This document shows, piece after piece, positions 7,455 to 15,179 of a stretch of DNA of 26,423 nt; the first letter of the stretch is position 1, and every line of letters begins with the position of its first letter. Both the position numbers and the translations under genes were made by a program. Origin of the DNA: CAZBWE01 sp964495465 (lineage in GTDB: Bacteria > Planctomycetota > Phycisphaerae > Sedimentisphaerales > Anaerobacaceae); the NCBI GenBank assembly GCA_964495465.1, contig CAZBWE010000029.1:1-26423 (forward strand), in the 5' to 3' direction. Under the pieces are notes generated by a model. That model made no database searches. It worked only from the letters and a program-made list of their open reading frames with translations, and had not been told where the DNA came from.

Positions 7455-8294
7455 ATGACTTCCGACGCTAAGATTGGATTGCTGTTAGGTCTGGTTTTCA
7501 TATTTGTAATTGCATTTATAATTAACGGGCTGCCAAGTCTTCGCAGTAACGAGAATAATAACGAGCTGACGACCAAGATGGTCGGCTTCGGGAATGAGCC
7601 GCCCGGTCTCGGCGCTAAAGAGCGTAAGGCACAGGAAACAATCAGCCGAATAGAGCCGAGAAGCAGGCAATCTTTTAACGAGGAACCGAGCACTCGCTTT
7701 GAAATGCCGCTGCCGAACAGCACCCCGATTGCAAAAGAGGCAACAACCAAAAAAACCGCCGATGATATTATGCCGATAGCCCAGGCGGTTATAACCGATA
7801 TACAATCTTCATCAGCCAATTCGACCCGGACGAAAACCTATACCGTTACAAACGGAGACAACCTGGCTGTTATCGCCAAGAAGTTTTACGGCGATGAGGA
7901 AGGCAACAGGATTCAAAACATCACAAGGATATTTGAGGCCAACCGCAAACAGCTTAAATCACCCGGCGAAATCTATGTGGGGCAAAAACTTGTAATCCCT
8001 CCTTTACCCTCTGCGGGTGATAGTAAGAAGATAAACGGTGTCTTTCCGAGACAGGACTTTGAAGAAGCAGACTCTACAGGCAGAAGAAATATCTCAACCA
8101 CACCAACCAAAACGGTCAAAACGAAGCAAAGCAGAATATATATTGTTCAGGAAGATGACAGTTTGTGGCAAATTGCCGCTGAGCAGCTCGGCAACGGCAG
8201 CCGTTATACCGAAATAAGAAAACTCAATGCCGATATTTTAGACGATGAAGACACTATTACCGTGGGAATGAGACTGAAGCTGCCGGCTCAATAA
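7455..8294 (+). CDS. LysM-domain membrane protein
   Basis: ATG 7455 follows GGAG at 7443-7446. A TTG further upstream (7410) lies inside rsmH and is rejected. The 279-residue protein has one N-terminal membrane segment (about residues 7-23), a long polar, probably disordered linker (30-125), and two LysM domains: YTVTNGDNLAVIAKKFYG (from 129) and YIVQEDDSLWQIAAEQLG (from 229), each ending in a (G)QKLVIPP- or MRLKLP-like strand. LysM domains bind N-acetylglucosamine in peptidoglycan. Its place between rsmH and the ftsL/ftsI pair suggests a wall-anchored division or morphogenesis factor. No catalytic domain is visible, so it may be a scaffold or sensor. Confidence 0.85.
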   Translation: MTSDAKIGLLLGLVFIFVIAFIINGLPSLRSNENNNELTTKMVGFGNEPPGLGAKERKAQETISRIEPRSRQSFNEEPSTRFEMPLPNSTPIAKEATTKKTADDIMPIAQAVITDIQSSSANSTRTKTYTVTNGDNLAVIAKKFYGDEEGNRIQNITRIFEANRKQLKSPGEIYVGQKLVIPPLPSAGDSKKINGVFPRQDFEEADSTGRRNISTTPTKTVKTKQSRIYIVQEDDSLWQIAAEQLGNGSRYTEIRKLNADILDDEDTITVGMRLKLPAQ

Positions 8295-8328
8295 GAGTGG
8301 TTGGAGGCGTAATAGATTCCTGCTCCTT

Positions 8329-8392
8329 CTGGTTATTGGTAACTGGTTATTGGTTATTATCATTTAACAAATCACCAATTACATCTTATAGA
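8329..8392. repeat. Quasi-periodic GGTTATTGG repeat (family B) in the ftsL leader
   Basis: The words GGTTATTGGT, AACTGGTTATTGGTTATT and CAAATCACCAATTAC follow one another with small changes. The block separates a strong GGAGG (8303-8307) from the likely ftsL ATG at 8396. The region is also open in the ftsL frame from GTG 8297, where it would encode a hydrophobic FWLLVTGYWLLSF stretch. It looks inserted, as the genes on both sides are otherwise closely packed. Confidence 0.55.
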
Positions 8393-8395
8393 ACG

Positions 8396-8626
8396 ATGGG
8401 TTATCAGTTTCGGATAGTTTTTGTTGTTTTTTGCGTTACGGCCATTTTGATTTTCACGGTTTACCTGCATAGCGTCAACAACCGCATTTTCTACGAGCTT
8501 TGCAGATACAAGGCCGAACAAAACCGATTGATGCAGCAACTGGGCATCAAACAACTACAACTGGAGAGCTTGATAAATCCCGCTGCTCTTTCCCGGCATA
8601 TCGGCGAAACGGAAAATACAAAGTAA
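8396..8626 (+). CDS. ftsL: FtsL-like division protein
   Basis: The 76-residue protein has one membrane segment (residues 5-24, FRIVFVVFCVTAILIFTVYL), then a short coiled coil (about 28-58, with EQNRLMQQLGIKQLQLESLI) and the ending INPAALSRHI. This is the usual layout of FtsL/DivIC proteins, which activate FtsI-FtsW at the septum. The gene lies directly before ftsI and its TAA is one base from the ftsI ATG, as usual for this pair. There is no good ribosome-binding site just before ATG 8396. GGAGG sits about 90 bases upstream beyond the repeat. Starting at GTG 8297 would instead give 109 residues with a second hydrophobic stretch. The assignment rests on topology and position because FtsL sequences are poorly conserved. 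Confidence 0.65.
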   Translation: MGYQFRIVFVVFCVTAILIFTVYLHSVNNRIFYELCRYKAEQNRLMQQLGIKQLQLESLINPAALSRHIGETENTK

Positions 8627-8627
8627 A

Positions 8628-10421
8628 ATGAACAACAAAAGCATACGCATCATCATCTCTTTTCTGCTTGTTTTAATCATAATGTTTTTGGGTCTGGCAG
8701 GACGTTGTTTTTACCTGCAATACTGCAGAAACGGCCATTATTGCAGTCTCAACCTCAAACAGCAGCAGGGACAACTGCCCCAAAGACCTCAGCGAGGCGC
8801 GATTCTTGACAGCAGAGGCAGAGTGCTCGCTGCGAGTAATAAAATTCAAACGATATTCGCCGAGCCGAGAGCAATAAAAGAGCCCAAGGAAACATCCAAC
8901 GAACTCGCCACAGTCATTGATATTGGCGCACACGAAATCTGCAAAATTATTGTTGAAGGGAAAAATCCTGGCTTTGTGCGGATAAAAGAAAGCAGTGATG
9001 CGAGGGAATGCGATGCGGCGCGCAGGATACAAGGGATAGGTGTTCAGTCCGACTGGCAAAGACATTATCCGATGGGAGAGCTGGCAGCGCATAGTGTCGG
9101 CTTTACGAGCGCCGACAATCGCGGTTTATGTGGTATCGAGCTGCAATATGACAAGGAACTCAGAGGCGTGCCGGCAAAGGACATATTCCTTGCCGATGTA
9201 CGCCGCCGGCCGGTTAGCTGCACGTCGCTCGTTGCCCGTCGCTCGAACAACGAATCACAATACGAGGGACGTGATGGGTGGGGGATTATTCTGACAATTG
9301 ATGCAACGATACAACAGTTTGCGAGAGAAGAGCTGAGCAAACAATATGAAATTTACGAGGCCGAGTCGGCTGTGGCGATAGTGGTAGAACCGAAAAGCGG
9401 CGCTATTTTAGCTATGGTATCGCTGCCGGATTTCGAGCCGGCTAATGCAAGATTCGCCGACCCGAATAATTTTCGAAACCGGGTGATAAGCGATGAATTC
9501 GAGCCGGGAAGTATTATTAAGCCGATAGTAGCTGCAATTGCGCTCGATGCCAATGCTGTGAACAGACAGGAGAAGATATTCTGCGAGAACGGCAGCTATC
9601 ACGGCAAGGGGTTCGGTCGCATCGGAGAATATCACCAGGGATACGGCGATTTGACTGTGCGCGATATCGTGGTCCACTCGAGCAATATAGGGATGGCGAA
9701 AATCGGACAGCGGCTCGGCAAAGACAAACTCCATAAAGGACTCGCCACATTCGGCTTCGGCAAAAAAACTGGAATAGAACTACCCGGTGAAGCCAATGGG
9801 CTGCTATGGCCGGCAGATAAATGGACGGGTTACAGTGTAACGCGGATACCATTCGGCCAGGAAATATCAGTAACAACAATTCAATTAGTTCGGTCTTTCT
9901 GCATACTTGCCAACGGCGGCCGCTCGGTTCGGCCATATCTGGTTAAGGCGATAGTTGATAATAATGGAGAGATTGTCAAGCTCAGGCAGCCGTCACTTAA
10001 TCCGGGGCAAATTGGCTACGTTGTCAGGCCGGAAGTCGCCAAATGGATTGTTACCGAAGCTATGGTCGGCGTAGTTAATGAGGGGACGGGGCGAAGAGCC
10101 AAGTTGAAAAAATGGCAGGTGTTCGGAAAGACAGGAACAGCGAATATCGCAAAAAGCAAGAGCAAAGGTTATTCGGAAAGTGAGTATGTCGCTTCCTTCG
10201 TGGCAGGTGCGCCGGCGGAAGACCCGGCTGTTATAGTCCTGGTTTCAATCCGCAAGCCGAATAAAAGTCTCGGCAAGGGCTATACCGGCGGAGCAGTGGC
10301 TTCACCGGCGGCAGGAAAAATACTCGAAAAGACGCTTACTTACCTGCGGGTCCCGGAAACGAGAGTCAATGAACGGTGGACGATGGATGATGAACGAGAG
10401 AGTAAAAAATGGCCAGGATAA
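8628..10421 (+). CDS. ftsI: FtsI-type class B penicillin-binding protein (septal transpeptidase)
   Basis: The 597-residue protein crosslinks peptidoglycan at the division site. It has an N-terminal membrane anchor (about 8-25), then the non-catalytic pedestal domain with PQRGAILDSRGRVLA near 54-69, and a transpeptidase domain. The active-site triad is present: S295-I-I-K298, S351-S-N353 and K501-T-G503. FGFGKKTGIELPGE between them is typical. Two features are odd. Residues about 198-212 (CTSLVARRSNNESQY) just before the transpeptidase domain are encoded by a word-repeat insertion. The C-terminus (about 580-597) is also repeat-derived and overlaps the next gene's start by 13 bases. The ftsL-ftsI order is the classical one, but the expected murE does not follow. 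Confidence 0.92.
   Translation: MNNKSIRIIISFLLVLIIMFLGLAGRCFYLQYCRNGHYCSLNLKQQQGQLPQRPQRGAILDSRGRVLAASNKIQTIFAEPRAIKEPKETSNELATVIDIGAHEICKIIVEGKNPGFVRIKESSDARECDAARRIQGIGVQSDWQRHYPMGELAAHSVGFTSADNRGLCGIELQYDKELRGVPAKDIFLADVRRRPVSCTSLVARRSNNESQYEGRDGWGIILTIDATIQQFAREELSKQYEIYEAESAVAIVVEPKSGAILAMVSLPDFEPANARFADPNNFRNRVISDEFEPGSIIKPIVAAIALDANAVNRQEKIFCENGSYHGKGFGRIGEYHQGYGDLTVRDIVVHSSNIGMAKIGQRLGKDKLHKGLATFGFGKKTGIELPGEANGLLWPADKWTGYSVTRIPFGQEISVTTIQLVRSFCILANGGRSVRPYLVKAIVDNNGEIVKLRQPSLNPGQIGYVVRPEVAKWIVTEAMVGVVNEGTGRRAKLKKWQVFGKTGTANIAKSKSKGYSESEYVASFVAGAPAEDPAVIVLVSIRKPNKSLGKGYTGGAVASPAAGKILEKTLTYLRVPETRVNERWTMDDERESKKWPG
9218..9264. repeat. Word repeat (family D) inside ftsI, in frame
   Basis: ACGTCGCTCGTTGCCCGTC and GCTCGAACAACGAATCAC are built from words shared with two other places. 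On the opposite strand it reads GACGGGCAACGAGCGACG, which matches GACGGGTCACGAGCGACA in mrdA at 13133-13150 in 15 of 18 positions. AACGAATCAC recurs at the mreB-mreC junction (16025-16034). It encodes SLVAR in the ftsI frame. Confidence 0.6.
10364..10405. repeat. Word repeat (family E) at the ftsI end
   Basis: The words GTCAATGAACGGTGGACGA and TGGATGATGAACGAGAG form a quasi-periodic block that supplies the last residues of FtsI (ETRVNERWTMDDERES). It runs up to the start of the glycosyltransferase gene, where its GAGAGAG may act as the ribosome-binding site. The repeat nature is judged from internal word similarity only. Confidence 0.4.
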
Positions 10422-11494
10422 TTTATGGCGTTGCAGGGGAGGGATTCGGACACAGCAGCCGTTCCCACCTTATAGGCCAGCGGCTGATTGACGCTGGCCA
10501 TAACGTGATGTTCGTGGGGTCTCAAAAGTCACTTGTCTATCTTAAACAGTATTTCGGGCCGCGGGTGAAAGAAATATTCGGCTTGTCATTTGCATACGAA
10601 GACGGACGAATAGACAAATCAGAAACCCTGAAAAGAAATCTTCTCAATCTTCCCGAAGGCAATAAGCAAAACGACGAGCTTTTCAAAAAGCACTTTGAGC
10701 CGTTCGAGCCGGAATTAGTGATATCGGATTTTGAGCCGTTCAGCGCGTGGTGGGCGTGGCGAAACAGAGTGCCGTTTATCAGCATCGACCACGAGCATAT
10801 GCTGACGCTCTGCAAATTGGAGCACCCGTTAAAAAGCTGGTTTTCGCGGATAACGGCCAGTGTTGTAACCGAATGTCACTACATTGGGGCAGTCGCCTAT
10901 ATTATTATAAACTTCTTTAAGACAGATTTGAGAATTGATTCGGCTATTCTTGTGCCGCCTGTTGTCAGGCCCATCATCAGAGAGCTTACTGCAAGCGAAG
11001 GTGAGCATATCCTTGTGTATTCAACCACAGGAAAAAACCGAGAAGGGCTGCAAAAAATGCTCGGCAAATTCGGCGGGCAAAGATTTTATGTGTATGGCTT
11101 CGACCCTGTTAAAGATGCAGAATATAAAAACTGCACCTTCAAAAAGCGCTCTACCGAAGGATTTCTTAACGACCTTGCAAGTGCGCGTGGAGTGATAGCA
11201 TCGGCGGGATTCTCGCTACTAAGTGAGTGTTTGCATTTGAAAAAGAAGATGCTTTTGCTGCCCGTGGCGGGACAATATGAGCAGATAATTAACGCCCATT
11301 ACATAGAAAAACTTGGTTTAGGAGTGTCAGCAGAAAAACTCGAAGAGAAGGTTTTATCGCGGTTCCTGGACGAGCTTGATAAGCCGATGCCGGACGACGA
11401 GAGAATCCTCTGGCCTGACAACGACAGGTTCTTTGAGATACTCCAAGAAGCGCTAAACAGACTACACAAGCCGATTAATATTGCGCTTTGCTAA
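10409..11494 (+). CDS. GT-B glycosyltransferase of the MJ1255-like/GT28-related type
   Basis: The 361-residue protein begins MARIIYGVAGEGFGHSSRS, a glycine-rich loop typical of GT-B enzymes related to the MurG/MJ1255 group. Its C-terminal half has ILVYSTTGKN, a beta strand-helix pattern, and ARGVIASAGFSLLSECLHLKKKMLLLP, the nucleotide-sugar binding region in which a Ser/Glu pair contacts the donor. It overlaps ftsI by 13 bases, so it is probably co-translated. It occupies the place where murE and murG-type genes are found in other dcw clusters, but it lacks the GGTGGHxxP motif of MurG and I do not call it MurG. Donor and acceptor are unknown. A wall- or lipid-linked glycan role is inferred from position. 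It is the last plus-strand gene of the cluster. Confidence 0.8.
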   Translation: MARIIYGVAGEGFGHSSRSHLIGQRLIDAGHNVMFVGSQKSLVYLKQYFGPRVKEIFGLSFAYEDGRIDKSETLKRNLLNLPEGNKQNDELFKKHFEPFEPELVISDFEPFSAWWAWRNRVPFISIDHEHMLTLCKLEHPLKSWFSRITASVVTECHYIGAVAYIIINFFKTDLRIDSAILVPPVVRPIIRELTASEGEHILVYSTTGKNREGLQKMLGKFGGQRFYVYGFDPVKDAEYKNCTFKKRSTEGFLNDLASARGVIASAGFSLLSECLHLKKKMLLLPVAGQYEQIINAHYIEKLGLGVSAEKLEEKVLSRFLDELDKPMPDDERILWPDNDRFFEILQEALNRLHKPINIALC

Positions 11495-11548
11495 ATATTA
11501 CGCACGCCCAAACGTTCTGAAATTCCATTGTGGCTGTGCCTTTCCGCT

Positions 11549-12301
11549 TCACTCCGGCGTCCACCTGAGGTTGCCTATATCTTTTTTCTTAATCCATTGC
11601 ACGTGACAATCCACAAATACGACGTTGCAGCCTTCACGCTGGTGGTTATCGGTGGTCAGGATTTCGGGACCGCCAGATTGATTCCAGCCCGGTTCGGTCT
11701 CAAACAGCAGGACCATATCAGGCGGAGAAGCCAAACCAAGCTCTTCAACGTTTTTGTTCATAGCGTAATTGCAGGGCCCCTCGTGTGCACCTTTACAGCA
11801 AAAATTTGACGGACTTACATCGACATATTCGATGAGTAAGTCACACCAATTTGAGGGTGTCGGGAACTTATCATCATAATCGTTGGCGTAAATAAGCATT
11901 GCCTTGCTGAGTGCAGACATATTGTTAGCACAGACCATTTTAAAGGACGTTTGCCTCACCCTGGCCAGCGCCGGCATTAAGATTCCCATCAACATCGCTA
12001 TTATGGGCAAGGCAGCAACAGGGACCGCAATACCTGCGATGGCCAGGCCGTTGCCTTTTAATTGGCCCTGGCTTTGATTAATCTTGACCAAGGCCACAAT
12101 GCCCAGAATTATTGCCGGTATTGCCGATATCATGCAGGTAAGCGGACTCAGAATGGCAAGGACCAGCGATGCAATGGCCAGCCCGCTTGTTTTGGCAACC
12201 GGCTTTGAAGATTCTGCCGGTGCAATTTTCAACGTCGAGCCACAAGCGCGGCAAATCTGGGCGTCATCCGGATTTTCAGTTCCACATTTTGGACAGTACA
12301 T
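11549..12301 (-). CDS. Zinc-ribbon, DUF4190-like membrane and prepilin-like H-X10-DC fusion protein
   Basis: ATG 12301 is chosen because AAAGGAG (12307-12313) precedes it. An ATG 15 bases upstream overlaps that site. The 250-residue protein has three parts: a zinc ribbon C3-X2-C6-X10-C17-X2-C20; two membrane helices with the DUF4190-like pattern GLAIASLVLAIL and GNGLAIAGI (about 38-110); and a prepilin/DUF1559-like tail with MPALARVRQTSFKMVCANNM, a Tyr-rich middle, and the ending DNHQREGCNVVFVDCHVQWI. Planctomycete prepilin-like proteins usually end in H-X9-DG. Here it is H-X10-DC. It lies convergent to the glycosyltransferase gene and has its own promoter. A secretion-related or envelope role is likely, but nothing shows which. 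Confidence 0.7.
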   Translation of the reverse strand: MYCPKCGTENPDDAQICRACGSTLKIAPAESSKPVAKTSGLAIASLVLAILSPLTCMISAIPAIILGIVALVKINQSQGQLKGNGLAIAGIAVPVAALPIIAMLMGILMPALARVRQTSFKMVCANNMSALSKAMLIYANDYDDKFPTPSNWCDLLIEYVDVSPSNFCCKGAHEGPCNYAMNKNVEELGLASPPDMVLLFETEPGWNQSGGPEILTTDNHQREGCNVVFVDCHVQWIKKKDIGNLRWTPE

Positions 12302-12361
12302 ATTTACTCCTTTCATTTTGAGTTTCGGCTGATATCAAATCTCCATATACGCTTTTAGACA

Positions 12362-12389
12362 ATAATAAGTTATTAGCAGGAATTGTCCA
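12362..12389 (-). promoter_or_regulatory. Promoter of the zinc-ribbon/prepilin-like gene
   Basis: Read on the minus strand, TGGACA (12384-12389) and TATTAT (12362-12367) are spaced by 16 bases. The predicted start is near 12355, about 55 bases before the ATG at 12301. Confidence 0.4.
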
Positions 12390-12475
12390 GAATTTTTTTG
12401 TTTTTTATAGTGTTTGCAATTGGTCGATAGAATGACAAACCGCACGTAAAACGTGGGGCTAAATATAAATGAATC

Positions 12476-12494
12476 CCCGACCACAATGGTTGGG
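12476..12494 (-). terminator. Hairpin after mrdA, probable end of the mre operon
   Basis: On the minus strand CCCAACCA-TTG-TGGTCGGG forms an eight-pair stem with one G-U pair and a three-base loop. ATTCATTTATATTT follows it. It begins 20 bases after the mrdA stop. The T-rich tail is broken by other bases, so termination strength is uncertain. Confidence 0.5.
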
Positions 12495-12513
12495 ATTAAA
12501 CGACTCCGCCGCC

Positions 12514-14616
12514 TTACGGCTGCGGCCCTGCTCTGCCTATATAACCGGCGTCGATGCAGAACTGGATGATGTCGCGGGCCAGGGGGGCGGCGTCCGCTGA
12601 GCCGTGCTGGCCGCCCTCTACTACGACAGCAATTGACAGATTTCGGCTGGCGCCGTCTTTTGCAAATCCGGCGAACCAGGCATTATCCGGCTCTTCCGTC
12701 GAGCCGGTCTTACCATAAACCATAACATCCTGCTCGGCAAGCCCGCTGTGAGCGAATTCCCTGTAAGCTGTACCGCCCTGCTCATTAACGACAGCATTCA
12801 TACCATCATAAACAACGGCTAAAGTCTCCGCAGAAATACCGAGGTCAACCTGATCAGAATTTCGATTTTCGATTTCCGATTTCCGATTTTCCTTGAAAAG
12901 CCGGGGCTGTTTAAATATTCCGCCACGGGCGATGGCTGACATTGCGTTGGCGACCTGTAAAGGAGTAACCCGCAGATTGCCCTGACCTATGCCGAAAAAT
13001 CTTCTCTCGGTTTCTTCGAGCGGCGGCACATCATCAAAACGCCGGATTTCGCCTCTTGGTGAAGCGCTTGAGATAATCCCCTGTGCCTGCCTTAATTCTC
13101 GTGACTCGTGACCCGTGGCTCGGAACTCGATTGACGGGTCACGAGCGACAAGCGACGATTTATGGCCATAGCCGAAATCAAAAAGCCATTGTTGTAAGAA
13201 CAAAGGTTCTATTCTGTCGGCAATGCGTGAAAAATAGATATTGCAGCTTCCTTTAATCGCATTGCGGGCGTTGTTCGGCCACATATTGTCGTGGCCCATC
13301 CATTTGTATTTATTATATATCCAGCAGCTTGGCCAGCCGGTCGGGGCTTTTTGGGCCGGGCAGCTTATAATCTCTTCGGCGGTGGTCCTGCCGGATTCAA
13401 GGCCTGCAATAAGAATCAACGGTTTTATAACCGAGCCGGGCGGATATTGTCTATTTATTGCCCGATTTATCAGCGGCCTGTCAGGGTCGTTTGAAAGGCG
13501 GCCATAATCATATCTGGCATTATTTAAATCGAAAAGCGGCATTGAAACCAAAGCAAGGATGTCACCCGTCGCAACGTCAATTATAACCGCAGCCATTCCA
13601 GGCCCGCAATTCGGGTCGTGCTGGTAGTTAGCCAGATAATTTTCTATTTGCTCCTGAAGCTCGATATCAAGCGTTAGTGAAACATCTCGGCCGAGCTGAG
13701 TTTCTGTCTGGCTTATTAACTGTCGGTCTATATCGTAAACTTCTTCTCCCCGCCTGCCCCGCAGAATGGCTTCGCAGACATATTCGATACCATCTTCCCT
13801 CCCACAAAGCTCACCATCCAGATAGCTCGCCAGCTTATCGTTTTCAAAAAGCTTTTTGTCTTTTTCCTGTGTGGCAGGGCCGACCCACCCGATTGTCTGG
13901 GCGGCAGCCGAGCCGAACGGATATATCCTTTTTGCCACAGGCAGAATCTCCACACCCTCAACATCTATAAATTCAAGCTGGGCAGCGAAGACATCATCGT
14001 CTGTTTTCAGCTCCAATAGAGGCCAGCTCCTGTGCATCTCTGCAATATCAATCTTAGCTGCCAATAAAAGACGCTCATTCGCATCTGGAACAGCTTCGGC
14101 GAAGTTACTGTCGGGAAAATTCCTCTTCCAGGCAAGATATTCACGCAAATCCCATATTCTGTTGTTTATCTCTTTTATTCTTAGCTCGATATCACTGCGT
14201 TTGAGGCCGAAGTAGGTACACTTTTCGATGAGCCGCTGTAAATCCTCGAGCTTTGCCTGAATTTCTTTGCGGAGATCAACAGATAAGGACGGATTTTCGT
14301 CGTTTTGCGCAGCAGTATTCAGCAGCATTGCCTTGCGAATCCTCTCATCCGAAAAACGGCTGAGCTGATAATTTATACATAGATGGAACTGCGGCTCATC
14401 GGCAGCTAATATTTTGCCGTTTCTGTCGAGTACTTCACCCCTGGCAGTCTTGAATTGCAGGGACAGGCCTCTTTGACGCTTCAGTTGGGCGATATCATCC
14501 TGGAGGGAAGAGTCCGGCAATAACTGCATTTGTATCAGGCGGAGCAAACAGACCAGCAAAAACAGTGCACTGAGGATTATAAAGATTTTGATTCGCCTAT
14601 CGTACATATCCGGCAT
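12514..14616 (-). CDS. mrdA: PBP2 (MrdA), class B penicillin-binding protein of the elongation machinery
   Basis: The 700-residue transpeptidase crosslinks lateral-wall peptidoglycan with MreBCD. It has a membrane anchor (about 9-29), a pedestal region with ARGEVLDRNGKILAADEP (about 58-75) and an unusually long, charged helical insert (about 85-200), then the transpeptidase domain. The active-site motifs are S395-V-I-K398, S457-C-N459 and K636-T-G638. In the catalytic domain the stretch that usually reads KTGIDLPGE-like is replaced by a repeat-coded insert (SLVARDPSIEFRATGHESREL, about residues 487-507). A second one (ENRKSEIENRNSDQ) lies near 575-588. These inserts and the long pedestal make it longer than the usual 600-650 residues. 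It follows mreD by 67 bases. No rodA gene follows. Confidence 0.92.
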   Translation of the reverse strand: MPDMYDRRIKIFIILSALFLLVCLLRLIQMQLLPDSSLQDDIAQLKRQRGLSLQFKTARGEVLDRNGKILAADEPQFHLCINYQLSRFSDERIRKAMLLNTAAQNDENPSLSVDLRKEIQAKLEDLQRLIEKCTYFGLKRSDIELRIKEINNRIWDLREYLAWKRNFPDSNFAEAVPDANERLLLAAKIDIAEMHRSWPLLELKTDDDVFAAQLEFIDVEGVEILPVAKRIYPFGSAAAQTIGWVGPATQEKDKKLFENDKLASYLDGELCGREDGIEYVCEAILRGRRGEEVYDIDRQLISQTETQLGRDVSLTLDIELQEQIENYLANYQHDPNCGPGMAAVIIDVATGDILALVSMPLFDLNNARYDYGRLSNDPDRPLINRAINRQYPPGSVIKPLILIAGLESGRTTAEEIISCPAQKAPTGWPSCWIYNKYKWMGHDNMWPNNARNAIKGSCNIYFSRIADRIEPLFLQQWLFDFGYGHKSSLVARDPSIEFRATGHESRELRQAQGIISSASPRGEIRRFDDVPPLEETERRFFGIGQGNLRVTPLQVANAMSAIARGGIFKQPRLFKENRKSEIENRNSDQVDLGISAETLAVVYDGMNAVVNEQGGTAYREFAHSGLAEQDVMVYGKTGSTEEPDNAWFAGFAKDGASRNLSIAVVVEGGQHGSADAAPLARDIIQFCIDAGYIGRAGPQP
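12855..12892. repeat. Word repeat (family A-like) inside mrdA, in frame
   Basis: TTTCGATTTTCGATTTCCGA and TTTCCGATTTTCC are tandem variations of a seven- to nine-base word. It encodes KENRKSEIENRNSDQ, a polar insert in the PBP2 catalytic domain between helices after the GIGQG region and the segment before KTG. The reading frame is kept. Confidence 0.6.
13097..13160. repeat. Word repeat (family D) inside mrdA, in frame
   Basis: CTCGTGACTCGTGACCCGTG, GCTCGGAACTCGATTGACG and GGTCACGAGCGACAAGCGACG form a block of near-repeats about 64 bp long. It shares words with the ftsI insert at 9218-9264 and with the mreB-mreC junction at 15979-16034. It encodes SLVARDPSIEFRATGHESRE, and SLVAR is the same peptide that the ftsI copy encodes. 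Confidence 0.65.
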
Positions 14617-14683
14617 ATTATATCGCGCATTTAGGGTTTCGTATATCGTTGTGAGTCAGCTTTTCGATTTGCAGGATATAAAT

Positions 14684-15166
14684 TCAGCGTCTTCTGAATC
14701 GGCGCGTTTTAGCGCGCATCCACCAGGCTGTCGGCAGGAACAAAAACGGCCCTACCAGGGCTGAAAATAAAGAAGTACCGAAAAGAACAGAATATACGTT
14801 TGGAGGGGTGGGCTCGCCCTTAAAAAACGTAAGAAGATGAGTCAGGATGCCGGCCAAGAATCCGGTCATAAATATTGCCGGCACCTGATAGGAAACCTTT
14901 CTGATATTTACAACACGGTGCAAATACGCCAGGGCCGTGCCGAAGAGCCCAAAGCTGATTATCTGCGGCCCCATCGTGAAACCAATAATATCGGCGGCAA
15001 AACCTGTAGCGAACGATGTTATAATGGCGTCTGAAGTCCTGCTGTAAACGGCGAAAAATACCAGAAGGATTAACAGTAAATCGGGCTTGATATTCAAATG
15101 CGCCAACAGGCCGGCCTGCATCACAGCAGCTAAACAAAGCACACCTGCAAACCGAAGCCATCGCAT
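14684..15166 (-). CDS. mreD: MreD, rod-shape determining membrane protein
   Basis: The 160-residue protein has about five membrane helices. It carries the family's early NIKPDLLLILLVFFAVYS segment and a later GFAADIIG motif. MreD links MreC and the PBP2-RodA pair in the inner membrane. GAGG (15174-15177) lies seven bases before the ATG, and the start is 13 bases after the mreC stop. It ends in an arginine-rich tail facing the cytoplasm (TRRFRRR). Length and topology are normal for the family. Confidence 0.88.
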   Translation of the reverse strand: MRWLRFAGVLCLAAVMQAGLLAHLNIKPDLLLILLVFFAVYSRTSDAIITSFATGFAADIIGFTMGPQIISFGLFGTALAYLHRVVNIRKVSYQVPAIFMTGFLAGILTHLLTFFKGEPTPPNVYSVLFGTSLFSALVGPFLFLPTAWWMRAKTRRFRRR

Positions 15167-15179
15167 TTAATATCCTCAA

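Noticed and set aside
10409..11494. Assignment as MurG
   Set aside because: The GGTGGHxxP motif and other MurG signatures are missing, although fold and position are suggestive.
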